64,000 bases of DNA from Streptococcus pseudopneumoniae ATCC BAA-960 = CCUG 49455 (GTDB taxonomy: Bacteria > Bacillota > Bacilli > Lactobacillales > Streptococcaceae), in NCBI RefSeq assembly GCF_002087075.1, contig NZ_MWSM01000007.1:66194-130193 (forward strand). The letters run 5' to 3'. Shown here one piece after another: positions 46,560 to 54,088 of this stretch; within the stretch, counting starts at the first letter, position 1, and each line of letters starts with the position of its first letter. A program made the translations under genes and the position numbers. Below the pieces are notes generated by a model. It saw only the letters and a list, made by a program, of their open reading frames with translations, had not been told where the DNA came from and did no database searches.

Positions 46560-48215
46560 TTATTTTCTTTTCCTTCTCTTTTTGTACTCTGGCCAATGGT
46601 TGTAATACCCGCGTTCATTCTTTGGCTTTTTCTGCTTTTCGGGTGTTGCCCTACCATTAGCATAGGCTACGCTTGCAAACGGCGGTAGGTCTTCTTTAGG
46701 ATAAAAACCTTTATGGATCTGTTGCCCTGCAGGGATAACCTTCTGGCCAACTGCGAAACCTTCAGGCAGGTTGCTTTTGATTTCTCGATGTAAGCCCATT
46801 TCTGACCTGTTTTCTTTAATACCATAGTATTCTAGGAAACCTTTCCAAACGTGATAGACAAAACTATTAGGAATAAACTCACTTGTCAATTCATCAGTAA
46901 AAAACTTAGAAACAAAATCAATAACGGGGTTCATGTCCTTATGGTGTTCTTCAAGTATTTCAATAGACTTCGTAGGGTTAATGTCAGCGATTGGTGTTTC
47001 AATAGCCAACTTAACCAGGTACTCCAGCACTTCTTTGCGGTTAATGTAATCGTCTTTGATAGCCTTGTTAGGATTACCTTTGAATATTTTGGTAAAAGGT
47101 AAAATTCTAAATCGCCTATCAATAGCTGATTTATCCCCGTTCATTCTTGGTAAACCATTAGAAGATTGTACTACCGTCATATTAAGGCGTATGCTATAAG
47201 GGCGTTTCCCTTTGTCCTCTATGGTCATTATGTCGCCTGTTGCTAAGCTAAACATATCTGAAGTGTCTCTAATTACTGCGTCCTTTTGTACATCATCACC
47301 GATTACAAGCGACTTTCCCAATAATATAGACGTTGAAAATTGACTTTTTGTTAAACCAGTGATCTTCAAACTTGCCACATTTTCCATACCAACTAGGTTT
47401 ATAAGTAACTGCTGAAAAGTTCCTTTTCCTGTTCCACCTTCACCGAAAAGCCAAAAGATTTTTTGCAAAGACTGCCCTGTGACGCTTGCTTTTATAATCT
47501 GGATAGCAAGGTTATAAAGCTCCTTGTCACCGTCAAACAACTCTAAAAGCCAAGCTGTCGGCTTCCAGCCGTTAATTATAGGCTCTTCTGCTCCAGGGCT
47601 ATAACCTGTTTTTATCTTTCTTGTTGCTGTAATCTCTGGTGTCGTTTCTTCAAAAATGCCTGTCTTAGCATTGTATAGCTGTTTCCCAATTACAGTATAA
47701 TTGCCTTGGATTTCCCTCATTTGGCTCTGTCTAGCTATTTTATAAAGCGTATCAAATGCCTGTTTTTCCGTTGCGTTTGGATAAATGACAGAAATAAGAT
47801 CTTGCAAAAATTCATTATCCTCTAACCAGATACCAAAATCAGGATTATAGAAATATAATGGGGCTTTTTGCCCTTGTGCCTCTGGCTTAATTCTAATAAA
47901 TCGGACGTACTTTTTTAACATAATAGCAACTCCCAGCGGATTAGTTGGTAAGGCCTTACTGCTCTTTTCCTCGCCTTTCTGCTGGGCTAGTTCTTCATGC
48001 TGGGCCTCGGTCAACCTGCCTGCCTTTACATTTTCAAGGTGTTTGCTGTCTGCCATAACTTCTTCATAAGCTTGCTGATAAGCCTTGTCCTTGATTTCTT
48101 GACACTCTTTGATAAGCTGTCCCCTAACACCTTTGAAAGTCTTAAAGTGCTTATCTTCGCTTTCACGCGCCTCTAAGATTTCACTTTCTAGGTTTCCTAA
48201 TTCTTCTAGTTCTAT
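46560..48215 (-). CDS. D5/P4-type replicative helicase (Rep)
   Basis: A phage/plasmid primase-helicase of the D5 N-terminal plus P4-type SF3 helicase class. Walker A LFGEGGTGKGTF and Walker B SLVIGDDVQK are clear, followed by the RRFRILPF region. The adjacent iteron array is its likely target. The frame is open 53 codons upstream of the first ATG (48056), encoding ELEELGNLESEILEARESED, and an AGAGAGGA site lies seven bases before an ATA at 48215. So the natural start is probably ATA, mutated from ATG, or translation uses the internal ATG and gives 498 residues. Confidence 0.85.
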   Translation of the reverse strand: MELEELGNLESEILEARESEDKHFKTFKGVRGQLIKECQEIKDKAYQQAYEEVMADSKHLENVKAGRLTEAQHEELAQQKGEEKSSKALPTNPLGVAIMLKKYVRFIRIKPEAQGQKAPLYFYNPDFGIWLEDNEFLQDLISVIYPNATEKQAFDTLYKIARQSQMREIQGNYTVIGKQLYNAKTGIFEETTPEITATRKIKTGYSPGAEEPIINGWKPTAWLLELFDGDKELYNLAIQIIKASVTGQSLQKIFWLFGEGGTGKGTFQQLLINLVGMENVASLKITGLTKSQFSTSILLGKSLVIGDDVQKDAVIRDTSDMFSLATGDIMTIEDKGKRPYSIRLNMTVVQSSNGLPRMNGDKSAIDRRFRILPFTKIFKGNPNKAIKDDYINRKEVLEYLVKLAIETPIADINPTKSIEILEEHHKDMNPVIDFVSKFFTDELTSEFIPNSFVYHVWKGFLEYYGIKENRSEMGLHREIKSNLPEGFAVGQKVIPAGQQIHKGFYPKEDLPPFASVAYANGRATPEKQKKPKNERGYYNHWPEYKKRRKRK

Positions 48216-48219
48216 GGTT

Positions 48220-49086
48220 CTATCCTCTCTTTCTATATTCAGCCCGTGCTATACTGCTAAAAGTGCGGTCTAACTCTTCAATAGGCAATGGTTCAACTGT
48301 CACGCTGTTGGCTATCTTTGTTAGTTCATAGGCTGTCTCTAGGTCACAATCAACCCACTTATTGAAGAGTAAGCCTACAAAGCGTGTCAGTGCTACGTTG
48401 CGCCCTCCCTCATCTCCAAATCCGTTGAAAAGCGTGTCAATAATCCTCATGGTCATAGATTTCTGACCGCTTGGCCTTGGAGTGTATGGAAGGCTTGTAG
48501 CATTCCGTTTGACTGGTTCAGCCGTAGTCTGTGGTACTGGATAATCTAGGCCATGCTCTACGATTTTTTGATAGTCTGCTGGGTTGCCTGTTGTTACTGG
48601 TAGCCCTTGGAGTTGTGACCATGTAAGGCTGGCCATATCAAAGGGTAGTCCAATCTTGTCAGCAATCTCTTTCACTACCTGCTTATAGGTTGCCTCATTC
48701 ATCACGTTATCAGGCTTCACTACAAGGCGAAAACGGGGCTTTTCTAAGCTATGTTTGATAGTCGGGTATAAGATGTAAGAGTAGCCAAATAAAGCGCTAG
48801 AAACGGTCTTTATAAAGCCCTCAGTCGTCCCCTGTATATCATCATAATCAAGGAAAATCAAATCCCGATAGATTAGACTGGAGTTGTTTCGCTTGTAACT
48901 GCCATGCTTTTCTGGCGTCACTTTCCCACTGATACAGTAAGGCGCTTGTGTACGTTTAAATTCTTCAATGTTTGCCCCTTCAGGGACTACCAAAGGCTTA
49001 AAGCGTTCAATGTACTGGAACGGCTCAATTTTATCAAATGGATAGACAAGATTACCCTGAAAGCCTCTAGCCTCGTAAATCGTCAT
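48220..49086 (-). CDS. AEP-type primase with PriCT domain
   Basis: A 288-residue protein. The N-terminal part has LIFLDYDD (about 83-90), like the catalytic acidic motif of archaeo-eukaryotic primases, and KPRFRLVVK (about 120-128). The C-terminal part (ALTRFVGLLFNKWVDCDLET) matches the PriCT domain. It would prime island replication with the helicase encoded next. Its start overlaps the stop of the small basic gene (TGATATG). Confidence 0.8.
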   Translation of the reverse strand: MTIYEARGFQGNLVYPFDKIEPFQYIERFKPLVVPEGANIEEFKRTQAPYCISGKVTPEKHGSYKRNNSSLIYRDLIFLDYDDIQGTTEGFIKTVSSALFGYSYILYPTIKHSLEKPRFRLVVKPDNVMNEATYKQVVKEIADKIGLPFDMASLTWSQLQGLPVTTGNPADYQKIVEHGLDYPVPQTTAEPVKRNATSLPYTPRPSGQKSMTMRIIDTLFNGFGDEGGRNVALTRFVGLLFNKWVDCDLETAYELTKIANSVTVEPLPIEELDRTFSSIARAEYRKRG

Positions 49087-49087
49087 A

Positions 49088-49234
49088 TCAGCTCCCTTTC
49101 CGACGTTTCTTCCTCAGTTTCTTCAGTTGTTTCCGTTCTTTGAGTTGCTTCAACTTTGGGCGTCTGACCTTGGTTTTATCTTCCTTGGCTAACTTCATAC
49201 CAGCATAAGCTGGCTCTGTCATGTATCTACCCAT
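49088..49234 (-). CDS. Small basic protein, 48 aa
   Basis: The frame starts MGRYMTEPAYAGMKLAKEDK and ends in a very basic tail (LKKLRKKRRKGS). It fills the gap between the DNA-binding gene and the primase and overlaps the former by eight bases, which supports translation. It may bind nucleic acids; the function is unknown. Confidence 0.65.
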   Translation of the reverse strand: MGRYMTEPAYAGMKLAKEDKTKVRRPKLKQLKERKQLKKLRKKRRKGS

Positions 49235-49502
49235 TTTCTACCCCCAGAAACTTCCAGATGTCAGTTATTTTATAGTAAACCTTTCTTGTATCTTCAAGCG
49301 GTGGATGGTATCGCCTTAGCCCTGCTTTTTCCCACTTTTGGAGTGTCAGATATTTTATATCTAACTCGCCCATGACTTCCTGGGCTGAGATTAAACCTGT
49401 CAGTCGTGGTTTGACTGTATCACGCGCTTCCAGGTATCTTTCCACTACTTCCAGAATGCCATGCGCTAGGTCTTGCTCGCTTTCTCGGCTTAGGCTAAAC
49501 AT
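49227..49502 (-). CDS. Small helix-turn-helix DNA-binding protein
   Basis: A 91-residue protein whose C-terminal half (ISAQEVMGELDIKYLTLQKW to RKVYYKITDIWKFLG) matches the MerR/excisionase-like HTH pattern used for phage excisionases and replication adaptors. It overlaps the next gene upstream by eight bases. Confidence 0.7.
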   Translation of the reverse strand: MFSLSRESEQDLAHGILEVVERYLEARDTVKPRLTGLISAQEVMGELDIKYLTLQKWEKAGLRRYHPPLEDTRKVYYKITDIWKFLGVENG

Positions 49503-49836
49503 ATCCGCCCACCTCCTTCAAGGTTTCTTTGTAGCTTTCTAGGTCGCTGTTCATCAACACCGCTAGGCGCTTTTCTTCTTCTCGTATCTGATTGTAAAAT
49601 GTTTTTGCTCCGTCCAGTAGCTCCTCTTTGTTAGCTGGGATAAAATATCCTCTAAATGTCCCATGGCGAACCCCAACAATAGGAACGCTATGGCGCGTGA
49701 TTAGACGACTGATAATATCTTGCACGGTTCTTTCTGCTAGTTTGGTGAGTAGGCTGATTTCTGCCCCTGTTATGGAGTTCTCAGCACCTACCTTGATTAG
49801 TCTTAGTACTCGTTTGTCATTCTCTGATAGACTCAT
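49495..49836 (-). CDS. Winged-helix protein
   Basis: A 113-residue protein with an N-terminal winged helix (ENSITGAEISLLTKLAERTV, IISRLITRH) and a helical tail. Similar proteins precede primase genes on streptococcal satellites. A regulatory or replication-loading function is plausible. Confidence 0.65.
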   Translation of the reverse strand: MSLSENDKRVLRLIKVGAENSITGAEISLLTKLAERTVQDIISRLITRHSVPIVGVRHGTFRGYFIPANKEELLDGAKTFYNQIREEEKRLAVLMNSDLESYKETLKEVGGYV

Positions 49837-50110
49837 TCAGTTCCTCCTCTTCTTTGCTTTTATTCAAAAAGGTTATTTGTCCGCTTGCTACCCCTTGCAA
49901 AATATCTTTTTGAGTTTCTATGATTGTATCCAAGGTTTTCAAAATAGCTGTCTTAGTCTCTAAATCAAACGCTTGTTTTGTCAACAAGCCCATAGTTACA
50001 GCTAACTTTGTTGCATTGTCCATACACGTAGCTAGAAAAATATCTTTAGTAAAATAAGGTTCATCTGGTATTTTTTCACTATCAAGGTATATCTTCACTA
50101 TGTAACTCAT
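49817..50110 (-). CDS. Hypothetical island protein
   Basis: A 97-residue protein (MSYIVKIYLDSEKIPDEPYF) with no recognised domain. It overlaps both neighbours by a few bases (ATGA-type), so it is part of the early operon. Confidence 0.6.
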   Translation of the reverse strand: MSYIVKIYLDSEKIPDEPYFTKDIFLATCMDNATKLAVTMGLLTKQAFDLETKTAILKTLDTIIETQKDILQGVASGQITFLNKSKEEEELNESIRE

Positions 50111-50322
50111 TTCATCCCTCCGTAAACTCTTACCCCTGCAAGCTGAATATAACGCCCATATTCAGGGTTTAAATCCTCGCTAGGTGTTTCTATCGTCTGT
50201 TGGTTTTCTCGCTCAAATTGGGCGCTTTTTTTGCGGTCTCGGTGGTTTAGATAAAGCAGTAAGCCAATCAGTACCACGGTAACAAAAATCGCCTGTGTGT
50301 TGCTCAAATCTAACTCATTCAT
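50107..50322 (-). CDS. Small single-span membrane protein
   Basis: A 71-residue protein with one transmembrane segment (AIFVTVVLIGLLLYL, about 11-25), then a charged stretch (NHRDRKKSAQFEREN). The layout resembles BhlA/UviB-type small holin-like proteins, but so weakly that it is left unnamed. Confidence 0.55.
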   Translation of the reverse strand: MNELDLSNTQAIFVTVVLIGLLLYLNHRDRKKSAQFERENQQTIETPSEDLNPEYGRYIQLAGVRVYGGMK

Positions 50323-50323
50323 G

Positions 50324-50524
50324 TCATACCCTCGCTTTGTAATTCTTAATATATTCCACTTGTTCAGCTCGCTCCATATTCAACAAGTCGTCCACCTCTT
50401 CGGGTGTTACCTTTCTATCTAAAAAATCAGTGATGAATTGAAAGAGGTTCGGATTTCTCTCCTTGATTTCAGCCATTTGTTTATCAAATTCTGCTTGTGT
50501 CATGTTTTCTAGGTCTAGTGTCAT
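50324..50524 (-). CDS. Hypothetical island protein, 66 aa
   Basis: An acidic small protein (MTLDLENMTQAEFDKQMAEI). It starts 11 bases after the preceding stop and ends next to the membrane-protein gene. No family recognised. Confidence 0.55.
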   Translation of the reverse strand: MTLDLENMTQAEFDKQMAEIKERNPNLFQFITDFLDRKVTPEEVDDLLNMERAEQVEYIKNYKARV

Positions 50525-50535
50525 TGCATTGCCTC

Positions 50536-51036
50536 CTAATCAATCATCATTCCACGAGTATATAGGGGTGAGTCTGTCCATGAATCCAAAACGTTCTTTT
50601 TCCCTCGTTTTTTTCTTGCGATATCAACCGCTATAACTTCCCATACATAATTAAATACTTGGTCTGGAGTCATAGGGTAGTCATTCTCTTTAGTTATTTC
50701 AGCTAGGTAAGTGTTTAAGAAAAGAAATCCATCAAAGTTGGAAAGTAGCTTTATAAACTTAGTATCACCCCAATAATTTCTGTAATAAGACTCTTCTCGT
50801 TCTTCTAGTTCTCCTATTACTTCAGCAACTACTCTCTGTTTCATCCTTTCCGTCTGTTCCTTAAGTGTTTCCTGTTGTTCACGGTATTCTGTGCTAGTTA
50901 GTTCATTGTAGACATCATCCAAGTCGTTCAATACCCTGCTGATTTCTCTTTTAGCTAATGCAGTTCCATCTCCTACAAGAATTTCTTGTATTTCTTCTAA
51001 ATTTGTTGAAATAGCTTCTAATTGATCTGCTATCAT
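50536..51036 (-). CDS. Hypothetical coiled-coil protein
   Basis: A 166-residue protein with a predicted coiled coil (about 1-85: MIADQLEAISTNLEEIQEIL) and a folded C-terminal part (PMTPDQVFNYVWEVIAVDIA). The start is placed at ATG behind CGGAGGAAAAAC. A TTG-initiated extension of 90 codons upstream is rejected because it crosses the tandem hairpins. It is the first gene after the hairpin array. Confidence 0.6.
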   Translation of the reverse strand: MIADQLEAISTNLEEIQEILVGDGTALAKREISRVLNDLDDVYNELTSTEYREQQETLKEQTERMKQRVVAEVIGELEEREESYYRNYWGDTKFIKLLSNFDGFLFLNTYLAEITKENDYPMTPDQVFNYVWEVIAVDIARKKRGKKNVLDSWTDSPLYTRGMMID

Positions 51037-51083
51037 GTTTTTCCTCCGTTGGCCTTTTAATTGTCGTTTACTATCCAGGATAT

Positions 51084-51265
51084 CCTCACACTCAAAGTTG
51101 GGCGATGGCGAGTGTGGGGATTTTGAATGGTTGTTTCTTATACAGTTTTTCTTGCAATGAAGTTCCTCACGCTCAGAAGTTTGCCGACCGAGAGCGTGGG
51201 GCTTTTTGAGTTGTTTCTTATAGACGATTTCCTCACGCTCAGAGTCGCCAAATTGAAAGCGTGAG
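51084..51265 (-). repeat. Three tandem covarying hairpins
   Basis: On the minus strand: CTCACGCT/AGCGTGAG (51265-51231), CCCCACGCTC/GAGCGTGAGG (51201-51165) and CCCCACACTC/GAGTGTGAGG (51119-51084). Loops of about 16-18 bases share CNACT-like parts. TATAAGAAACAA follows the first and, at some distance, the second. The G-C to A-T change in the third stem keeps pairing. They lie in the gap upstream of the coiled-coil gene. Confidence 0.75.
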
Positions 51266-51319
51266 AAAGTACCAGTTTTAAGAGTTGGCGCTCTCCGTAT
51301 GGTCAAATTGCCCTAAATA

Positions 51320-51443
51320 TGCTATAATCTAGGTATAAATCTTTACTAAAACCTCTTTGATAATAGCTTGCCTGCTTTTTGTTAAATTCGTTTTAGTGTT
51401 AGTGTGAAAGGCTCTGCGGTGTGGTTATTGCTAAGCCTTTTTT
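51320..51443 (+). ncRNA. Possible small RNA of about 110 bases
   Basis: An extended -10 (TGCTATAAT at 51320-51328) reads rightward, and an intrinsic terminator AAAGGCT/AGCCTTT with TTT follows at 51407-51443. No convincing -35 or reading frame is present. The region contains a 30-base sequence repeated upstream of the integrase gene. It faces the leftward early operon, so it might act in antisense or as a silenced leader. Confidence 0.4.
51347..51376 (+). repeat. 30-base repeat, copy 1
   Basis: The sequence starts TAAAACCTCTTTGATAATAG and ends CTTGCCTGCT. It matches 29 of 30 bases at 55214-55243, in the same orientation. Confidence 0.85.
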
Positions 51444-51450
51444 GTTGCTC

Positions 51451-52077
51451 TCACGCGCTTCTTTGGCGTGTTTTTTTATTTCTGAATGCCATAGCTTTGA
51501 TTTCCTGATAACTCATATTCAAGCCAATCATGGCTATTACCATATCCTCAAATGCTTGATATTGCTCCAGCTCGTCACTGGTCAAGCTATCGATGCCATT
51601 GTAGCCCCCACGTTCTTCCCTTAACTGTTTAGCATTCCTGTCGGTTACTGCCTTCAGTAGCAGGTTGTTCATGGTGCTATGCGCGTGCTTGGGTTTTGCC
51701 TCCCAGTTCTCAATACTGTCATGCAGTGTTTTTCTTTTTGGCTTTTCTAGCGCCCTCTGCATACGAAACTTAGAAAGTTCCTCACGCATTTCAAAGAAGG
51801 CTTTGACTAGGTTCTTTTTAAACCCCTTGACGGGTTCTGTATTCCGTAAGTAAGTGATCAGCAATGTTGCTTGTTGCTCATTCAAAATATAGTCCCGTAC
51901 ATTTTGCCCACTCTCTGAAGGTGAAATTTTAAATTGCACCTTTCCAAAGCTTTCAAAGTCCTCTCGGTGCTTATTCAGCAAAATCTTCAAATGTCTGTGC
52001 TTAACTTCTGCACACTCTGCCACAATACTGCTCAGCGTATACGGCTCTTTCTTGCCGTCCATGTAGACTAATTCCAT
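51451..52077 (-). CDS. Rha-family phage regulatory protein
   Basis: A 208-residue protein with a Rha-type N-terminal domain (about 1-100: SSIVAECAEVKHRHLKILLN, FFEMREELSKFRM). Rha proteins are known from phages, where they interfere with infection if IHF is lacking. The C-terminal half is helical. It overlaps the HTH-Bro-N gene upstream by ten bases. Confidence 0.8.
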   Translation of the reverse strand: MELVYMDGKKEPYTLSSIVAECAEVKHRHLKILLNKHREDFESFGKVQFKISPSESGQNVRDYILNEQQATLLITYLRNTEPVKGFKKNLVKAFFEMREELSKFRMQRALEKPKRKTLHDSIENWEAKPKHAHSTMNNLLLKAVTDRNAKQLREERGGYNGIDSLTSDELEQYQAFEDMVIAMIGLNMSYQEIKAMAFRNKKTRQRSA

Positions 52078-52838
52078 TGTGGTTCTACCTCCTGCATGAA
52101 TCGGGTTAGCTTGCTTGTCAGACGGCTCTTCTCGTCCATATTCTGAGCCTCTGCAATAGCTTTGGCTAGTGTATCGATATAATACCGCTCTGCCTCTGCC
52201 AACGTGTCAGGGGCTTTTATAGTGGTCTGTGGTTCTTCCACCAGTTCCCCAGCCATGTAGTAGCCATTTAGTCGGATTTCTTTCAGAATGTGCTTGACCA
52301 CTTTTTTAAACTCTTTTGCTAGTGGTTTGCGTGACTGCGATAATACTTCATAGACTCCGAACTCTGTCAGCATATTCATTTCTCTTTTTTGACCTGCCCT
52401 ATATATTACATAGGTCAGCTTTTCATCATCATCTACCCGTTTTAGTAAATCTGTGGTGTTTTGGATTTCAATCATCTCAGCAACCTCTACCGCTACAAAT
52501 AACGGATTTTGAATGTCTCCATAAACATCAAAGTGTTTAGATCCAAATCGTTGAGTTGTCACAACTTCCAAAACTTCCTTTTTGTTGTGTGGTTCTCCTT
52601 TGGGAAAGAAGTTCCCAAAAAAATCACATAAATCTTTTTGCTGTGTTGTCATGTCTTGCTTAACCTCTCTGTATAACTTGTTTAGTCTTTTTCTGCTTTC
52701 CTTGTTGGGCTTATGTTTGCCCTGTGCCCACTTGCCAACTGTTCGGGGGTCTATGCCTATCCGTTGGCCAATAGCTACCAAGTTCAGCCCGTGAGTGGTT
52801 CGCATTTCATCGATGACCCTTGTATAGTTCCTCTTCAT
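52068..52838 (-). CDS. HTH and Bro-N domain antirepressor-like protein
   Basis: A 256-residue protein: an XRE helix-turn-helix at the N-terminus (LVAIGQRIGIDPRTVGKWAQ), then a Bro-N/antirepressor domain (HFDVYGDIQNPLFVAVEVAE, TEFGVYEVLSQSRKPLAKEF) and a helical tail. Such proteins act as switches between lysogeny and induction. In satellites, a phage-encoded protein may need to be sensed by the repressor; this gene may belong to that switch. Confidence 0.78.
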   Translation of the reverse strand: MKRNYTRVIDEMRTTHGLNLVAIGQRIGIDPRTVGKWAQGKHKPNKESRKRLNKLYREVKQDMTTQQKDLCDFFGNFFPKGEPHNKKEVLEVVTTQRFGSKHFDVYGDIQNPLFVAVEVAEMIEIQNTTDLLKRVDDDEKLTYVIYRAGQKREMNMLTEFGVYEVLSQSRKPLAKEFKKVVKHILKEIRLNGYYMAGELVEEPQTTIKAPDTLAEAERYYIDTLAKAIAEAQNMDEKSRLTSKLTRFMQEVEPQWN

Positions 52839-52854
52839 TGCTTGCCTGCCTTTC

Positions 52855-53052
52855 TTAATCTTCTGGTGTTAGTAGTTCATCAATAGAAACACCTAGATAG
52901 TTAGCAATCTTTAGCAAGGTTTCAATATCTGGGCGCTTTGTGCGTTCATAGTATAGTGATATGAGTGCGCTTTTTGATATGCCTGTTGCCTTGTGAACGT
53001 CACTAACTTTTTTACGTTGTTTTGCTAATATGACACGAAAATTATTGTTCAT
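52855..53052 (-). CDS. Cro-like XRE regulator
   Basis: A 65-residue protein (MNNNFRVILAKQRKKVSDVH), nearly all one helix-turn-helix (HKATGISKSALISLYYERTK), ending at LGVSIDELLTPED. The start is chosen at the ATG with GAGAGGGG upstream. It is the first gene of the leftward operon, divergent from the repressor, the classical Cro position. Confidence 0.85.
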   Translation of the reverse strand: MNNNFRVILAKQRKKVSDVHKATGISKSALISLYYERTKRPDIETLLKIANYLGVSIDELLTPED

Positions 53053-53071
53053 ATCGTCAACCCCTCTCGTT

Positions 53072-53157
53072 ATTATTCTATGCAATAATTATCGCATAGA
53101 ATAATAATAACCAATAAAAAATAAATTGTCAACAAAAAAATTATTCTTTGCGATAAT
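53072..53157. promoter_or_regulatory. Three operators of the genetic switch
   Basis: TTATTCTWTGCRATAAT occurs at 53073-53089, inverted at 53088-53104 and again at 53141-53157. The first two form a perfect inverted repeat (ATTATTCTATGC with GCATAGAATAAT). One group overlaps the leftward promoter start and the third the probable rightward extended -10 (TGCGATAAT). Confidence 0.75.
53104..53132 (-). promoter_or_regulatory. Leftward early promoter of the island
   Basis: TTGACA and TATTAT with a 17-base spacer read into the Cro-like gene. The -10 is adjacent to the paired operators. Confidence 0.75.
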
Positions 53158-53212
53158 TTTTTATTGTGTATTTCAGAAGATAATTGTAAAATGTATCTAA
53201 GGAGGGATGATT

Positions 53213-53944
53213 GTGATAAAAAATAATTTAGCAAATATCTTGAAGACAAAAGAAAAAACAGCTGCATGGCTATCAGTTAAAACTGGAATAACTCCAGCAG
53301 CCTTGTCTAAAATTGTTAATAACAGCAGTACAAAAATAGATTACATAACATTAAATAAAATTTGTTTGGCGCTAAAAATAGAACCAAAGGATTTTTTTGA
53401 CTTTTTACCCTATGATTACGAAGTAGAAAGTATATACGATAATAAAGATATAAAAGTTTCTCTAAAATCATTTGAATTAGATGAAAAGCCTAACAGTTCT
53501 CAAATAGAGAGTTTGGATTTTTATCAGCATCAAGCAGATAATATAGATATTGAAGTTAGTTGTGATTTTGGGTTAGAAGTTAATTTTATGAATACCCCAA
53601 TGGGAGATAATTTTAGTATCTGGTATATTTCAGCTTACTTTTATGATTTGGATTATAATTCATTTACTGTTAGCATAGATATTGATGATGATAGTATAGG
53701 CTTTCTAAAAAAATACATTGCACCATATGATAAGGGCGAATTATTTAAAATAATTAAGCGTGAAATAATTTCAAAAATTCAATCCAATTATTTCGATTGG
53801 TTCGAAAATCAATATGGAAAAGTTAGTAAAGAAGAATATGGATTTTTAAAATCATTAAATTGGTGGATTGGTGAAGGTACTCAGGATTACAAAGTGAATG
53901 ATGAAGATATTCAAATAATGATTGATATTGAAAAGAAAGACTAA
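53213..53944 (+). CDS. XRE-family repressor of the island
   Basis: A 243-residue protein with an N-terminal helix-turn-helix (WLSVKTGITPAALSKIVNNS, about 20-39) and an unrecognised acidic C-terminal region of about 170 residues. The GTG start is preferred as AAGGAGGG is spaced seven bases before it, while the ATG six bases upstream overlaps the site. It is the likely Stl/CI-type master repressor; the C-terminal part, lacking an S24 self-cleavage domain, may sense a helper-phage protein. Confidence 0.75.
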   Translation: MIKNNLANILKTKEKTAAWLSVKTGITPAALSKIVNNSSTKIDYITLNKICLALKIEPKDFFDFLPYDYEVESIYDNKDIKVSLKSFELDEKPNSSQIESLDFYQHQADNIDIEVSCDFGLEVNFMNTPMGDNFSIWYISAYFYDLDYNSFTVSIDIDDDSIGFLKKYIAPYDKGELFKIIKREIISKIQSNYFDWFENQYGKVSKEEYGFLKSLNWWIGEGTQDYKVNDEDIQIMIDIEKKD

Positions 53945-53945
53945 C

Positions 53946-53982
53946 CCACGCGCCACAATGTTCAACAATCCTGAAGCGCGTG
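53946..53982. repeat. Inverted repeat after the repressor gene
   Basis: CCACGCGC and GCGCGTGG enclose a 21-base loop. The same GCGCGTG word recurs at several places in the island (about 43233, 44387, 44733 and 51440). It could be a weak terminator; no U-tract follows. Confidence 0.45.
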
Positions 53983-54088
53983 GATTCTCGTGCTTCGCTC
54001 AAGCTTCAAGCCTATATAAGCCCCATATCTACTAATTTTATTGATGTCAACAAATGTCAACCACTTACAATATTTTAGAAAGGATCTC

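Noticed and set aside
50107..50322. Holin assigned by the single membrane span
   Set aside because: One span and a charged tail are not enough; no lysin gene is near.
51037..51306. Ninety-codon N-terminal extension of the coiled-coil gene from a TTG
   Set aside because: It runs through three inverted repeats, has odd composition (His, Ser, Lys runs), and a strong ribosome site precedes the internal ATG at 51036.
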